This document shows positions 38,653 through 46,701 of a stretch of DNA of 64,000 bases, piece after piece. Every line of letters starts with the position of its first letter. Within the stretch, counting starts at the first letter, position 1. The notes under the pieces were generated by a model. That model was not told where the DNA came from. It did not search any database and saw nothing but the letters and a program-made list of their open reading frames with translations. The stretch is from Pseudarthrobacter polychromogenes. Its GTDB lineage: Bacteria > Actinomycetota > Actinomycetes > Actinomycetales > Micrococcaceae. The stretch is taken from positions 434,001 through 498,000 of the forward strand of contig NZ_BMKU01000001.1 in NCBI RefSeq assembly GCF_014644495.1. Reading direction: 5' to 3'. A program made the position numbers and the translations under genes.

Positions 38653-38844
38653 TACTACTGCCGGGTCAGCAGTGGAAACAGTATCTTGGTGCCTTGCGGC
38701 TGTCTGTCCGTAGGTAATTCTTGCCCTGAAACCCTGGGGATGGCCCGGTTCGTGCCAGGTGCGGATGATCAACAAGCCTGTCGAGGGGACTTCCGGATCT
38801 GCACCGGACTCACCAGCGGCCTCGGACCAGCTGTGCTCTTGCAT
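38596..38844 (-). CDS. Small conserved protein (82 residues) convergent with the SARP gene
   Basis: This 82-residue frame with a conserved core has STGLLIIRTWHEPGHPQG, FRARITYGQ, STADPAVVLKVVKRWLAAQ. A pattern of this kind (RxWxEPxHPxxFRARI) occurs in small actinobacterial proteins near SARP genes, but I cannot name a function. The last 57 bases overlap the SARP 3' end on the opposite strand. ATG 38844 has GGAGG 12 bases upstream. A longer frame to 39039 exists but its extra 65 residues look non-coding. Confidence 0.55.
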   Translation of the reverse strand: MQEHSWSEAAGESGADPEVPSTGLLIIRTWHEPGHPQGFRARITYGQTAARHQDTVSTADPAVVLKVVKRWLAAQPGVTGRN

Positions 38845-39035
38845 CGTCGCGGTCACGCCTCCCCGGGTTGGGCTCAATGCCTGGGAGGGCCGGGGCATGT
38901 GCCCGGGCCCATCCATTACCGCCTGAAGCTGGTTCTCCCCGGCGGGATGCCTGTTCAGGTGTTCTGATCTTGCTGGAGGAAAATCAGGAGTTGGCTCGCG
39001 TTTCCGAAATTTTGGCGCAAGAATGGCCGGCGGGG

Positions 39036-40081
39036 TCACCAGTGCATGACTGCGGTCTGTCCGGACTCGCCGGCCCAGTACAGGCGGATACGCACGACGT
39101 ACCGCCTGCCCTGGAACAGCTTTGCGGAGACCCGTGAGTTCCGGTCTTCTCCGCTGTCATCGTCCCCGGCAACGAAGCGCAACTCGCCCTGCACTTCCTC
39201 GAACAGGACCAGCACGGTATCGGCTGCACCAAAAGTGCTGATCTCGTAATTGCGAGAGGCCTGGGGCTCCAGCGCAAAGTCAGCCTGGCCGCCAGGGACC
39301 AGTGAGAGCGGTACCGATTGAAAGGGCTGGAGAACGGGCAGTGTGGGGTGCAGGGCGGGAAAGAACTTCCGCACCCACTCCTTGTCCGCGGTTGACAGGC
39401 CTCCCGGTGGATTGAGCCCCGACTGAAACGGGCAGGTTCCTTGATCAGGCCGGCGGGGAACCAGTACTCCATGACCGACTCAGGGTCCCAGGAGGACCCG
39501 TCGACCTCACTGGTATCGATTTTCCGGAGGACATTGTGCAGTGTTTGTTCCGGCGGCCAGTGGTTGGGCGCGCCGCCGAAGTATTCGTACACCTTTGCTT
39601 CGTCCCAGACGATGCCGGAGAAGGGGTTCTGGTGTTCGTGCGGCAGGCCCAGGGTGTGGCCGATCTCGTGCAGGGCCGTGGTGCGGCCGTAATCGTCGGT
39701 GAGATCCCAGCCGAAATTCATGGTGGGCTCCTTGGCGCTAATGCCCAGGACGTCCCGCCCGACGTACGACCATGAGCCGTCGCCCTGGTCAAAGGCGATC
39801 CGGACTTCCGCCTCGCTGCGGTCTGCCACTTCGGAAAACTCCAGGCCGATGCCCAGATCCTTCCACTCCTTGAAAGCTTTGCGGACTGCTTCCTTTTGTG
39901 GCGCAGGCGCGGCCAGGAACCAGTAGTGCAGCATGGTGCCGTTGACCCATTTGAGCCTTAGCAGGCGGATGAGGCACTCTCTGCGGGTCGACAGATCCGG
40001 GCGAAGAACCGGACGTGTTTGGGGCTTTACGTCACAGTGGGGCCCAGCTGGCTGGTCATTCACGACTATTCGGTCATCCAT
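39036..40081 (-). pseudogene. Metzincin zinc protease with a frameshift (matrixin-like, PPC domain)
   Basis: From ATG 40081 the frame encodes a protease domain with the complete metzincin motif HExxHxxGxxH (H138, E139, H142, G145, H148 in HEIGHTLGLPH), then VMEYWFPAGLIKEPARF. At about 39424-39430 the reading shifts: the conserved continuation QSGLNPPGGLSTADKEW, VRKFFPALHP and a beta-rich PPC-like domain (GQADFALEPQASRNYEIS) lie in the next frame and end at 39036. One base is missing relative to an intact gene of about 348 residues. No signal peptide is seen. Either a true pseudogene or a sequencing error; the zinc site itself is intact. It is divergent from the lipase-like gene and shares its promoter region. 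Confidence 0.82.
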
Positions 40082-40130
40082 TGGCTGGCTCCTCGAAAGC
40101 TTGTCATCTCAGACCAGTACACTGCGGTGC

Positions 40131-40148
40131 CGTTACGGCCGCGTTATC
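40131..40148 (-). promoter_or_regulatory. Putative SARP box for the metzincin gene
   Basis: Read on the minus strand: ATAACGC-N4-GTAACGG-N8-TGTACT. The two heptamers start 11 bp apart (one helical turn), and the downstream one is 8 bp from a -10-like hexamer, as known for SARP-activated promoters. The pair lies about 50-67 bp upstream of the metzincin start. Confidence 0.65.
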
Positions 40149-40188
40149 ACGGGCTGCAGGCCGCTGGTGCAAGGAAAAAGGCAGCGCC

Positions 40189-40206
40189 GTAACGCCCCGG
40201 TAACGC
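40189..40206 (+). promoter_or_regulatory. Putative SARP box for the lipase-like gene
   Basis: GTAACGC-N4-GTAACGC (starts at 40189 and 40200, 11 bp apart), followed 8-9 bp later by GTCAAC/TCAACT as a -10-like hexamer. This is a mirror image of the box at 40131-40148, so each divergent gene has its own pair in the correct orientation. Confidence 0.65.
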
Positions 40207-40288
40207 CTCAAATGGTCAACTGCCGACAACAGGAGCCAGCACCTCTTAGTGAAAATGATTCGGGCTCTTTGTTCAGGAGGGACGAGGC

Positions 40289-41872
40289 ATGGGATTCCCC
40301 GGCGATGATGGCAGGCTGCCGGTGATTTATGTCCGCGGTTTCGCCGGGACCGGCTCTGCTATTAACAATGCAGTGGATGATCCGTTTTACGGGTTCAGCC
40401 AAGGCTCCGTCCATGTCCGTGCCGACGGCAACGGACGCGCAAAGTTCCACCAGTTCGAGTCCCCGATGCTGCGGCTTGTCACCGATCACAAGTACGAGGT
40501 CCCCGTCCACGGCGACCAGTGGGCCTTCCTGAACGGCGTGGATTCCGGCTCCGTGAACCCGGCATCTGTTTGGATCCACCGTTTTTATGATGACTCCGCG
40601 GACACCTTCGGCGAGGAGGGGGAGAGCTTCTACTTCGAAGACGCCGCACGGGATCTGTTTGAGCTCATCAAGCTTGTGCTTGAGAAGACCGGCGCCCCCA
40701 AGGTCTTCCTGGTTGCCCATTCGATGGGAGGACTCATATGCCGCTCGCTGTTGCAGCGCGTCATACCGGAAACCCTTGCCGGCACGGAGGGCGAGATCGA
40801 TCCTGCCGCCGGGGCGAGATACGTGGCACGGGTGTTCACCTATGCCACACCGCATGGCGGAATCCGCTTCGCCGTCGGCTTTGGCCTGCTTGAGAAAATC
40901 CGTGACGTCCTTGGTGTTCAAGGGGCAGACATTTTTGGACCGGACAGGATGTATGAGTACCTCACCCCGCCCGCGCTCAGGCGGCGACTGACGCGTAAGG
41001 CATTCGTAGGAACGCAGATGCCGGACGACGGTTTTCCGCTGGATGAACTGTTCTGCCTTGTAGGCTCCAATCCCGGCGATTATGACGTCGCTTTGGGCCT
41101 GTCGTCCAAAGCGGTAGGAGCCCGGAGCGACGGCCTGGTCCAGATAGACAACGCGGCTGTCCAGGGTGCGCCGCTGGCCGTGGTGCACCGAAGCCACAGC
41201 GGCCGTTACGGCATCGTCAATTCGGAAGAGGGATACCAGAACCTTCAGCGCTTCCTCTTCGGCGACCTCAAGATCGAAGTTGAGCTGGCAGGTTTCACTG
41301 TTGGGAAAGCGGCCCCGCCTGAGGTCGAGTTCCAGCTTGACGTGGGCCTGGCCATTCGGGGGCTGCCCGTTATGGTCCACGAACAGAGCGCCGCCCACTT
41401 CTGTCCAGTCCAGATCGAACATTGGAAGGAAGGGGACCCGATCGACTCGCCGTTGCCGCTGCTGACCACTTTCCTTTCCTCGAAAGCACCGCGGCCACGG
41501 GTTGGCGGCAGGGAAGTGCCCCGGCTCCGTCACGCGCTCATGCTGCGGTTGATGTCCATCAGGGAAAAGGAGGGACACTTCTTCTTCGATGACCATTTGG
41601 AGCAAACAGAGGACTGGCAGGACACCCTGGTTGTTGACATCGAACCTCCGGGCGAGGACAGGCCGCTGCCCAGAGCATGGGCGGCCTGGAACAGCACCAT
41701 TCCCTCAGCCGTCCGCGACTGGAATCCCGAGGACAAAGACCAGTTACGGGACATGGACAATACTCCCGGCCGCTGGCGCGGGCACATCGGTGTTCCGGAT
41801 TTTGCGAAGGACTTTCTCGGCGCCAAGGCTGGAATCATTCTCACCGTGACTCCGCGGACGCTGGTCCTCTGA
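40289..41872 (+). CDS. Lipase/esterase-like alpha/beta hydrolase with unknown C-terminal domain
   Basis: This 527-residue protein has an N-terminal alpha/beta hydrolase domain of the PGAP1/triacylglycerol-lipase type: LPVIYVRGFAGTG at the start, FYFEDAARDLFELIKLVLEK, and the nucleophile elbow VAHSMGGLICRSLLQ (Ser145). ATPHGG follows, with SDGLVQIDNA and VHRSHSGRYG as the likely acid/His region (about residues 275-310). Residues about 325-527 form a beta-rich region with no family I recognise (EVEFQLDVGLAI, RHALMLRLMSIREKEGHFFF, WRGHIGVPDFAKDFLG). No signal peptide. ATG 40289 follows CAGGAGGGACGAGGC. It is probably controlled by the SARP encoded nearby (inference from operator-like repeats). 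Confidence 0.8.
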   Translation: MGFPGDDGRLPVIYVRGFAGTGSAINNAVDDPFYGFSQGSVHVRADGNGRAKFHQFESPMLRLVTDHKYEVPVHGDQWAFLNGVDSGSVNPASVWIHRFYDDSADTFGEEGESFYFEDAARDLFELIKLVLEKTGAPKVFLVAHSMGGLICRSLLQRVIPETLAGTEGEIDPAAGARYVARVFTYATPHGGIRFAVGFGLLEKIRDVLGVQGADIFGPDRMYEYLTPPALRRRLTRKAFVGTQMPDDGFPLDELFCLVGSNPGDYDVALGLSSKAVGARSDGLVQIDNAAVQGAPLAVVHRSHSGRYGIVNSEEGYQNLQRFLFGDLKIEVELAGFTVGKAAPPEVEFQLDVGLAIRGLPVMVHEQSAAHFCPVQIEHWKEGDPIDSPLPLLTTFLSSKAPRPRVGGREVPRLRHALMLRLMSIREKEGHFFFDDHLEQTEDWQDTLVVDIEPPGEDRPLPRAWAAWNSTIPSAVRDWNPEDKDQLRDMDNTPGRWRGHIGVPDFAKDFLGAKAGIILTVTPRTLVL

Positions 41873-42374
41873 GACCGGCCGGCACCAACCAGACCGAAGC
41901 AAACAGAATGCGGAGTGCACGCCACCACTTCCCACGGCAAAGCCGCCGCGGGGGAGCGGCGACTTTGCACGGATTGTTCGACGGCGTCCCACACCCGGGT
42001 GCACCCGCTTGGGACGGACTGCTCCGTGGCCCAAAAATTGCTGTGGCAAGATCAGCTGGTATTCATCGGTCCGGAGACAGATCGGCGGCGCCGTCGCCTT
42101 CAGGTATCCGTTTGGTTGCCTCACGTCGCGTGGAGGAGTTCCGTCGGGGGCCGCAAGGCGCAGTAACAGGGGTAGGGCGATTGACCTGGGGCGGACCCTC
42201 TCAGCCCGCTTCCAAGCTTTACTTTACATAATGTAGATTATCGGCGTTGCGTCAGTCAGTCCGGAAGCGACCGGATCCGCCACCGGGACGTCTCACAAAA
42301 ACATTCAAACAAGTCCGCAGGTCAGCGCCTTGACCACCGTTGCCTTTATCCCGCCGCTCGCCAAGAATGAACCA
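41873..42374. other. Intergenic region before the polyketide synthase operon
   Basis: About 500 bp without a gene I can support. Frames that cross it on both strands lack recognisable motifs. It holds an AT-rich patch with the odd palindrome TACAT-A-ATGTA (42225-42235), about 140 bp before the chosen start, and a CATAAT -10-like hexamer within it. A possible alternative TTG start of the polyketide synthase lies at 42330. Confidence 0.5.
42225..42235. promoter_or_regulatory. TACAT-A-ATGTA palindrome upstream of the type III PKS operon
   Basis: A perfect 5+1+5 palindrome in an AT-rich patch, overlapping a CATAAT -10-like sequence, about 140 bp upstream of the PKS ATG. It resembles MarR/GntR-type operators, but no such regulator gene is adjacent. 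Confidence 0.4.
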
Positions 42375-43571
42375 ATGACGGTCTACGTGCGTTCACTTGA
42401 AACTGCAGTTCCGAAAATAATGTTGATCCAGTCCGAGGCCCGGGACGTTTTCGCGGCGCAGCCCGGCCTGACCCGGCTCGGTTCGCGCCTGGTGGGCACA
42501 TGCTTCGACGCGGCGGCCATCGACACCCGGTTTACTGCCGTTGAGGAAATGACCAACGATTTTCAGGCTGAGGAACCGCAGTTCTACGATGCCGCCACAG
42601 GCCTGCTGCTGAATCCCAGCACCAAAGTGCGCAACGAGATCTTCGGCCGCGAGGCCACCAAACTGTTCGTCGCCGCCGCCCGCCGCGCCGTCGAGGCCTG
42701 CCCGGAACTCGATTTACTTGACATAACTCATCTGGTAACCGTCTCCTGCACCGGATTCTTCAACCCCGGGCCTGACTACAAAATCGTGCGGGAACTCGGC
42801 CTGGATCCTGCCGTCCAGCGTTACCACCTCGGCTTCATGGGCTGTTATGCGGCCTTTCCAGCCCTCCGGGCCGCCAAGTTGTTTTGCGAGGCCGACCCCA
42901 CCGCGGTAGTCCTGGTTGTCTGCGCGGAACTGTGCTCGCTGCACGTGCGCACCTCCAACGATCCGGACACCATCATGGGATCGGCGCTGTTCGCCGACGG
43001 CGCCGCGGCCGCCGTCGTGACAGCCAGGCCGGGCACGGAGGAAAATGCCCTGCTGCAACTGGACCACTTCGAAACCGTCCTTACTCCCGTCGGTGAAGAC
43101 TCCATGGCATGGAACATCGGCGACAACGGATTCGAAATGGTCCTGGGCAATTACGTTCCGCACATCATTGATGACCACATCGTTGGTGCGCTCCGGCCGC
43201 TCCTGGCCCGGGAGCCGGAACTCGCGGCACTCCCCTACTCCTCCATCCGCCATTGGGCCATCCACCCGGGAGGCCGGAGCATCCTGGACAAGGTCGAATC
43301 CCGGCTCGGCCTGACGGAAGAACAGCTGGTCCCGGCCCGTGAAATCCTCAGGAACTACGGGAACATGAGCAGCGCCACAGTCCTGTTTGTCATCAAACGC
43401 ATCCTGGAACAGGCCCCCGAGCCAGGAGACGAGCGGATCTGCTCCATGGCATTCGGTCCGGGGCTCACGGTGGAAACCGCGCTGTTCACCAAACTACGGC
43501 AGGCCCCGCGCCCTGTACCGGAAGAGCACAACGGGCAGGAGCGGCTGGCGTTGGAAGCTCCGGTGGCCTGA
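42375..43571 (+). CDS. Type III polyketide synthase
   Basis: This 398-residue chalcone synthase-like enzyme probably makes alkylresorcinols, alkylpyrones or a related phenolic. The catalytic triad is visible: Cys125 in VTVSCTGFFNPGPDY, His297 in WAIHPGGRS and Asn330 in NYGNMSSATV. The GFG loop region reads MAFGPGLTVETALF at the C-terminus. ATG 42375 (TVYVRSLETAVP) is chosen as it aligns with bacterial members; TTG 42330 would add 15 residues. It is followed by a methyltransferase and an FAD monooxygenase, the same logic as SrsABC of Streptomyces griseus (resorcinol, then methylation, then quinone). Confidence 0.93.
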   Translation: MTVYVRSLETAVPKIMLIQSEARDVFAAQPGLTRLGSRLVGTCFDAAAIDTRFTAVEEMTNDFQAEEPQFYDAATGLLLNPSTKVRNEIFGREATKLFVAAARRAVEACPELDLLDITHLVTVSCTGFFNPGPDYKIVRELGLDPAVQRYHLGFMGCYAAFPALRAAKLFCEADPTAVVLVVCAELCSLHVRTSNDPDTIMGSALFADGAAAAVVTARPGTEENALLQLDHFETVLTPVGEDSMAWNIGDNGFEMVLGNYVPHIIDDHIVGALRPLLAREPELAALPYSSIRHWAIHPGGRSILDKVESRLGLTEEQLVPAREILRNYGNMSSATVLFVIKRILEQAPEPGDERICSMAFGPGLTVETALFTKLRQAPRPVPEEHNGQERLALEAPVA

Positions 43572-43576
43572 ACCCA

Positions 43577-44272
43577 GTGGACTTCCTGCTGCGGCAGCGC
43601 GACGCCGGGGCCATGGAGATCATGGACCTGCCCGACTGTGACCCTGAGGCCCTGGACAATACGTACAGGCAGTTTGCCGTGGTTAACCGCGTGCTGTCCG
43701 GATGGCGGCGGCTGTACGTTCGGGAACTGCGCCCCTTCCTTGCAGCCACCTCCCGCCCGGCGACGCTCCTGGACATCGGTTCGGGCGGCGGCGACCTCGC
43801 CACCATGCTGGCGCGCTGGGCCGCACGCGACCGGCTCACACTCCACATCACGGGCATTGATCCGGATTCCCGCGCCGCCGCCTTCGCCCTCCGCAGGCCT
43901 GCCGTTCCCGGTGTCAGTTTCCGGCAGGCCCACAGCACCGACCTTGTACAGGAGGGCAGGCAGTACGACTTCGTGATCTCGAACCATGTCCTCCACCACC
44001 TTGATGCCGGCCAGCTGCAGGAGCTGCTGGCACACTCAGAAACGCTTGCCCGGAAAGCGGCGCTCCACAACGACCTCCGCCGCAGTCCGGCCGCCTACGC
44101 CCTGTTCAGCGCTGCAGCACTTCCTTTCCGCCACTCCTTCATCCGCGCGGACGGGCTGACCTCCATCCGCCGGAGCTATACGCGCGGGGAACTACAGGCC
44201 CTCGCTCCCCCGGGCTGGGCGGTCCGGACCGGCAGCGCGTTCCACCAGGTCCTCGAATACCAGGGGAACTGA
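43577..44272 (+). CDS. Class I SAM-dependent methyltransferase
   Basis: This 231-residue Rossmann methyltransferase has motif I LLDIGSGGGDLATML (residues about 63-77), the acidic end of beta-2 in TGIDPDSRA, and motif IV YDFVISNHVLHHL. It starts with GTG 5 bases after the PKS stop and ends 1 base before the monooxygenase start, so the three genes form an operon. It likely methylates the PKS product (O- or C-methylation); the position cannot be told from sequence. Confidence 0.88.
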   Translation: MDFLLRQRDAGAMEIMDLPDCDPEALDNTYRQFAVVNRVLSGWRRLYVRELRPFLAATSRPATLLDIGSGGGDLATMLARWAARDRLTLHITGIDPDSRAAAFALRRPAVPGVSFRQAHSTDLVQEGRQYDFVISNHVLHHLDAGQLQELLAHSETLARKAALHNDLRRSPAAYALFSAAALPFRHSFIRADGLTSIRRSYTRGELQALAPPGWAVRTGSAFHQVLEYQGN

Positions 44273-44273
44273 C

Positions 44274-45467
44274 ATGGCCGCAGATGTGGTGATCGTTGGC
44301 GGCGGACCGGTGGGCCTGTACCTGGCCGCTGCACTTCTCCAGGAGGGGGTCTCGGTCCGGATCCTCGAACAGAGGACCGAACGGAACATCCATACCCGCG
44401 CCATCGGAATCCACCCGCCTGCCCTCGACGCGCTGGACCAGGTACAGCTGGCCGCCGCCATGGTGCAGGAGGGGGTCCCGATCCGTACAGGCCTTGCGGT
44501 CAGCGGCGGAAGAACAGTGGGGACCATGTCTTTCGACGGCGTTTCGGAGGCCTTCCCGTTCGTGCTGGCCCTCCCCCAGAACCGGACGGAACAGCTCCTG
44601 GAGGATCGCGTCCGTGCCCTCGACAGCGAGGCCATCGTCAGGGGCGTCAAAGTCACAGGACTGCACGACGACGGCGCAAGGACCGCCGTCGTCGTTGAAC
44701 CTTCTGCCGGAGGGGAGGGTCAGCGCCATTTCACGGCGTCCTTTGTGGTCGCCGCCGACGGCGCGAGGTCGCAGCTGCGCAAGGTGCTTGGCGTGCCCGT
44801 CTGCACCAAGGCCTATCCGGACCATTACCTGATGGGCGACTTCGCGGACTCCGGACACCACGGGCAGATGGCAGTCCTGTTCCTTGAATCCGAGGGAATC
44901 GTGGAGTCATTCCCGCTCCCGGGCGGTCTGCGGCGGTGGGTGGTACGGCTCGGCAAGCCGGCGGAGGCAGCAGACGCCCATCGATTGGCCGGCCTGGTGC
45001 TGCAGCGGACGGGAATCCTGCCGGACGTGGAGACCAACACCATGCTGAGCGCATTCAGCGTACGGTCCACGCTGGCCCGTAGCACCGTGGCGGGACGGGC
45101 GCTGCTGATCGGGGACGCTGCGCACGAAATCAGCCCCATCGGTGGCCAGGGCATGAACCTTGGCTGGATGACTGCCCGGGCCCTGTCGCCCCTGATCCGC
45201 CGGGGCGTGGCGGGAGATCCCGTGGAAGGGGCACTGAAGAAGTTCGAGGTCCAACAGCTGCGTGCCGCCGTCGTTGCCAGGCGCCAGTCCGAAATCAACA
45301 TGATGCTGGGCCGTCCCCTGCAGTCACCTTTCCTGCAGCTGCGGAACCTGGCCATTGGCGCCGCCGCTTCGGTTCCGGCCATTAACCGGTGGACGGCCAG
45401 GCGCTTCACCATGCAGCCGCCACGAACCCCGGAAGCGCATGCCGGTCAGGAACCATCCCGGAAGTAG
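44274..45467 (+). CDS. FAD-dependent monooxygenase (aromatic hydroxylase type)
   Basis: This 397-residue flavoprotein of the p-hydroxybenzoate hydroxylase family has an N-terminal dinucleotide motif VIVGGGPVGLYLAAALL, VVAADGARSQLRK (DG motif), and GRALLIGDAAHEISPIGGQGMNLG (GD motif). It probably hydroxylates the phenolic PKS product, giving a hydroquinone that oxidises to a quinone. It is the third gene of the operon. The 3' end overlaps the convergent NTF2-like gene by 22 bases. Confidence 0.92.
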   Translation: MAADVVIVGGGPVGLYLAAALLQEGVSVRILEQRTERNIHTRAIGIHPPALDALDQVQLAAAMVQEGVPIRTGLAVSGGRTVGTMSFDGVSEAFPFVLALPQNRTEQLLEDRVRALDSEAIVRGVKVTGLHDDGARTAVVVEPSAGGEGQRHFTASFVVAADGARSQLRKVLGVPVCTKAYPDHYLMGDFADSGHHGQMAVLFLESEGIVESFPLPGGLRRWVVRLGKPAEAADAHRLAGLVLQRTGILPDVETNTMLSAFSVRSTLARSTVAGRALLIGDAAHEISPIGGQGMNLGWMTARALSPLIRRGVAGDPVEGALKKFEVQQLRAAVVARRQSEINMMLGRPLQSPFLQLRNLAIGAAASVPAINRWTARRFTMQPPRTPEAHAGQEPSRK

Positions 45468-45868
45468 CAGTCGTAGCTGTCCTGGCTCACAATCCTGCCG
45501 TCCCTGACCTCGAAGACCGACGACGTCCTGGCGCGGATGGTCTCTCCCCTGTCCCAGTACGGCAGGTCCAGCAGGACTGTTGCCGACCAGTCAGCCTCCA
45601 CCGCCACCCTCCCGCCTTCACAGGTGGTGCGCCTGATGCTGAACACCTGGTCCGACACCACCTCCGAGCTCTGGTCAGCACCGGCAAGGACAGAGGCCAG
45701 CGTCCGGGTGGAACCCTCCGGCGCCAGGAGGTGCGGCGCTTCGACCAGCACGAAGGACTCCGCCAGGAAAGGCCGGATCCCAGCAGATCCTCCGCCTGCT
45801 TCCAGGACACGGATGAATCCCAGGACGCAGTCCAGGGCAGGGGTACTCACGGAGTGGTGTTCAGCCAT
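45446..45868 (-). CDS. NTF2-like/SnoaL family protein
   Basis: This 140-residue protein begins MAEHHSVSTPALDCVLGFI and has the cone-shaped NTF2 pattern: N-terminal helices, then beta strands with WSATVLLDLPYWDRG, IRARTSSVFEVRDGRIVSQDSYDCYF. This resembles SnoaL-like domains that bind small hydrophobic molecules. The exact role is unknown. It overlaps the monooxygenase end convergently (22 bases). ATG 45868 is chosen over a longer frame to 45937. Confidence 0.75.
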   Translation of the reverse strand: MAEHHSVSTPALDCVLGFIRVLEAGGGSAGIRPFLAESFVLVEAPHLLAPEGSTRTLASVLAGADQSSEVVSDQVFSIRRTTCEGGRVAVEADWSATVLLDLPYWDRGETIRARTSSVFEVRDGRIVSQDSYDCYFRDGS

Positions 45869-45928
45869 GGAAAAGACACTAGCCCAGGCCGGCCGGCAGG
45901 ATCCCTCACCGCCAGTAGGCTTTTCAGC

Positions 45929-46603
45929 ATGAACCACAATCCGCCGGAAACCACCCTCAGCGACGAACAGATCAGTGAAGCTGTGGAGCGGCTCCTGTCA
46001 GCGGGCACGCTGCCGCCCATCGTCCAGGCCGGCCACCCCGCCCTGCGCCAGCGCGCCGCCGCTTGTGACGGACAGCTGTCCCCCGATCAGTTGGACCGGC
46101 TCATCGAACTCATGCGGCAGGTGATGCATGAGGCTCCGGGCGTGGGGCTGGCAGCACCGCAGCTCGGCATACCACTCCAGCTCGCCGTCATTGAGGACCA
46201 GTACGACGTCGACCCCGAGGCGGCAGCGCTGCGGGAGCGGAGTCCCCTTGAGTTCATGGCGCTCCTGAACCCCCGGTACACCCCACTGGGCACGGAACAG
46301 GCGTCCTTTTACGAGGGGTGCCTCTCCCTGAACGGACTGCAGGCAGTGGTTGCCCGGCCCGAAAAAGTCCTGCTGGAATTCCAGGCGCCGGATGGCTCAC
46401 GGGTACAGAGGGAATTTTCGGGCTGGCAGGCCCGGATCGTGCAGCACGAGACAGACCATCTGAACGGCGTTCTCTACGTTGACCGTGCCCAGTTGCGTTC
46501 GCTCAGCAGCAACGCCGAGTACGCCGCCCGCTGGGCGGAGCCCGGAATCGGCAAGGCGCGTGAGGGGCTTGGGTTCGGTGACGGCCCCGTCGCCCTCTCC
46601 TGA
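45929..46603 (+). CDS. def: Peptide deformylase
   Basis: This deformylase removes the formyl group from nascent proteins. The 224-residue enzyme has all three family motifs: GVGLAAPQLG, EGCLSLNG and HETDHLNGVLY, with the metal ligands Cys and two His. The N-terminal extension of about 35 residues is typical of actinobacterial members. The ATG at 45929 is chosen because upstream in-frame sequence is antisense to the NTF2-like gene. Confidence 0.94.
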   Translation: MNHNPPETTLSDEQISEAVERLLSAGTLPPIVQAGHPALRQRAAACDGQLSPDQLDRLIELMRQVMHEAPGVGLAAPQLGIPLQLAVIEDQYDVDPEAAALRERSPLEFMALLNPRYTPLGTEQASFYEGCLSLNGLQAVVARPEKVLLEFQAPDGSRVQREFSGWQARIVQHETDHLNGVLYVDRAQLRSLSSNAEYAARWAEPGIGKAREGLGFGDGPVALS

Positions 46604-46701
46604 TCAAGGTACGGCTGACACAGGTACGGCGAAGGCAGCCAGGCGCAGCACCCTTGACTCCGCCCGCCGGGCAGCCCGTAGACAGCCCTAAGATAGAGCC
46701 T

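Noticed and set aside
38845..39039. N-terminal extension of the 82-residue small protein
   Set aside because: The additional 65 codons look non-coding (basic, Pro-rich, no conservation signal), and a better start with GGAGG upstream lies at 38844.
38984..39420. C-terminal part of the first-frame metzincin reading (to 38984)
   Set aside because: After the frameshift the first frame encodes non-homologous residues (for example SIHREACQPRTRSGCG); the real continuation is in the other frame ending at 39036.
41873..42329. Open frames on both strands in the gap before the PKS gene
   Set aside because: They run into flanking genes in shifted frames and lack motifs or conserved start signals.
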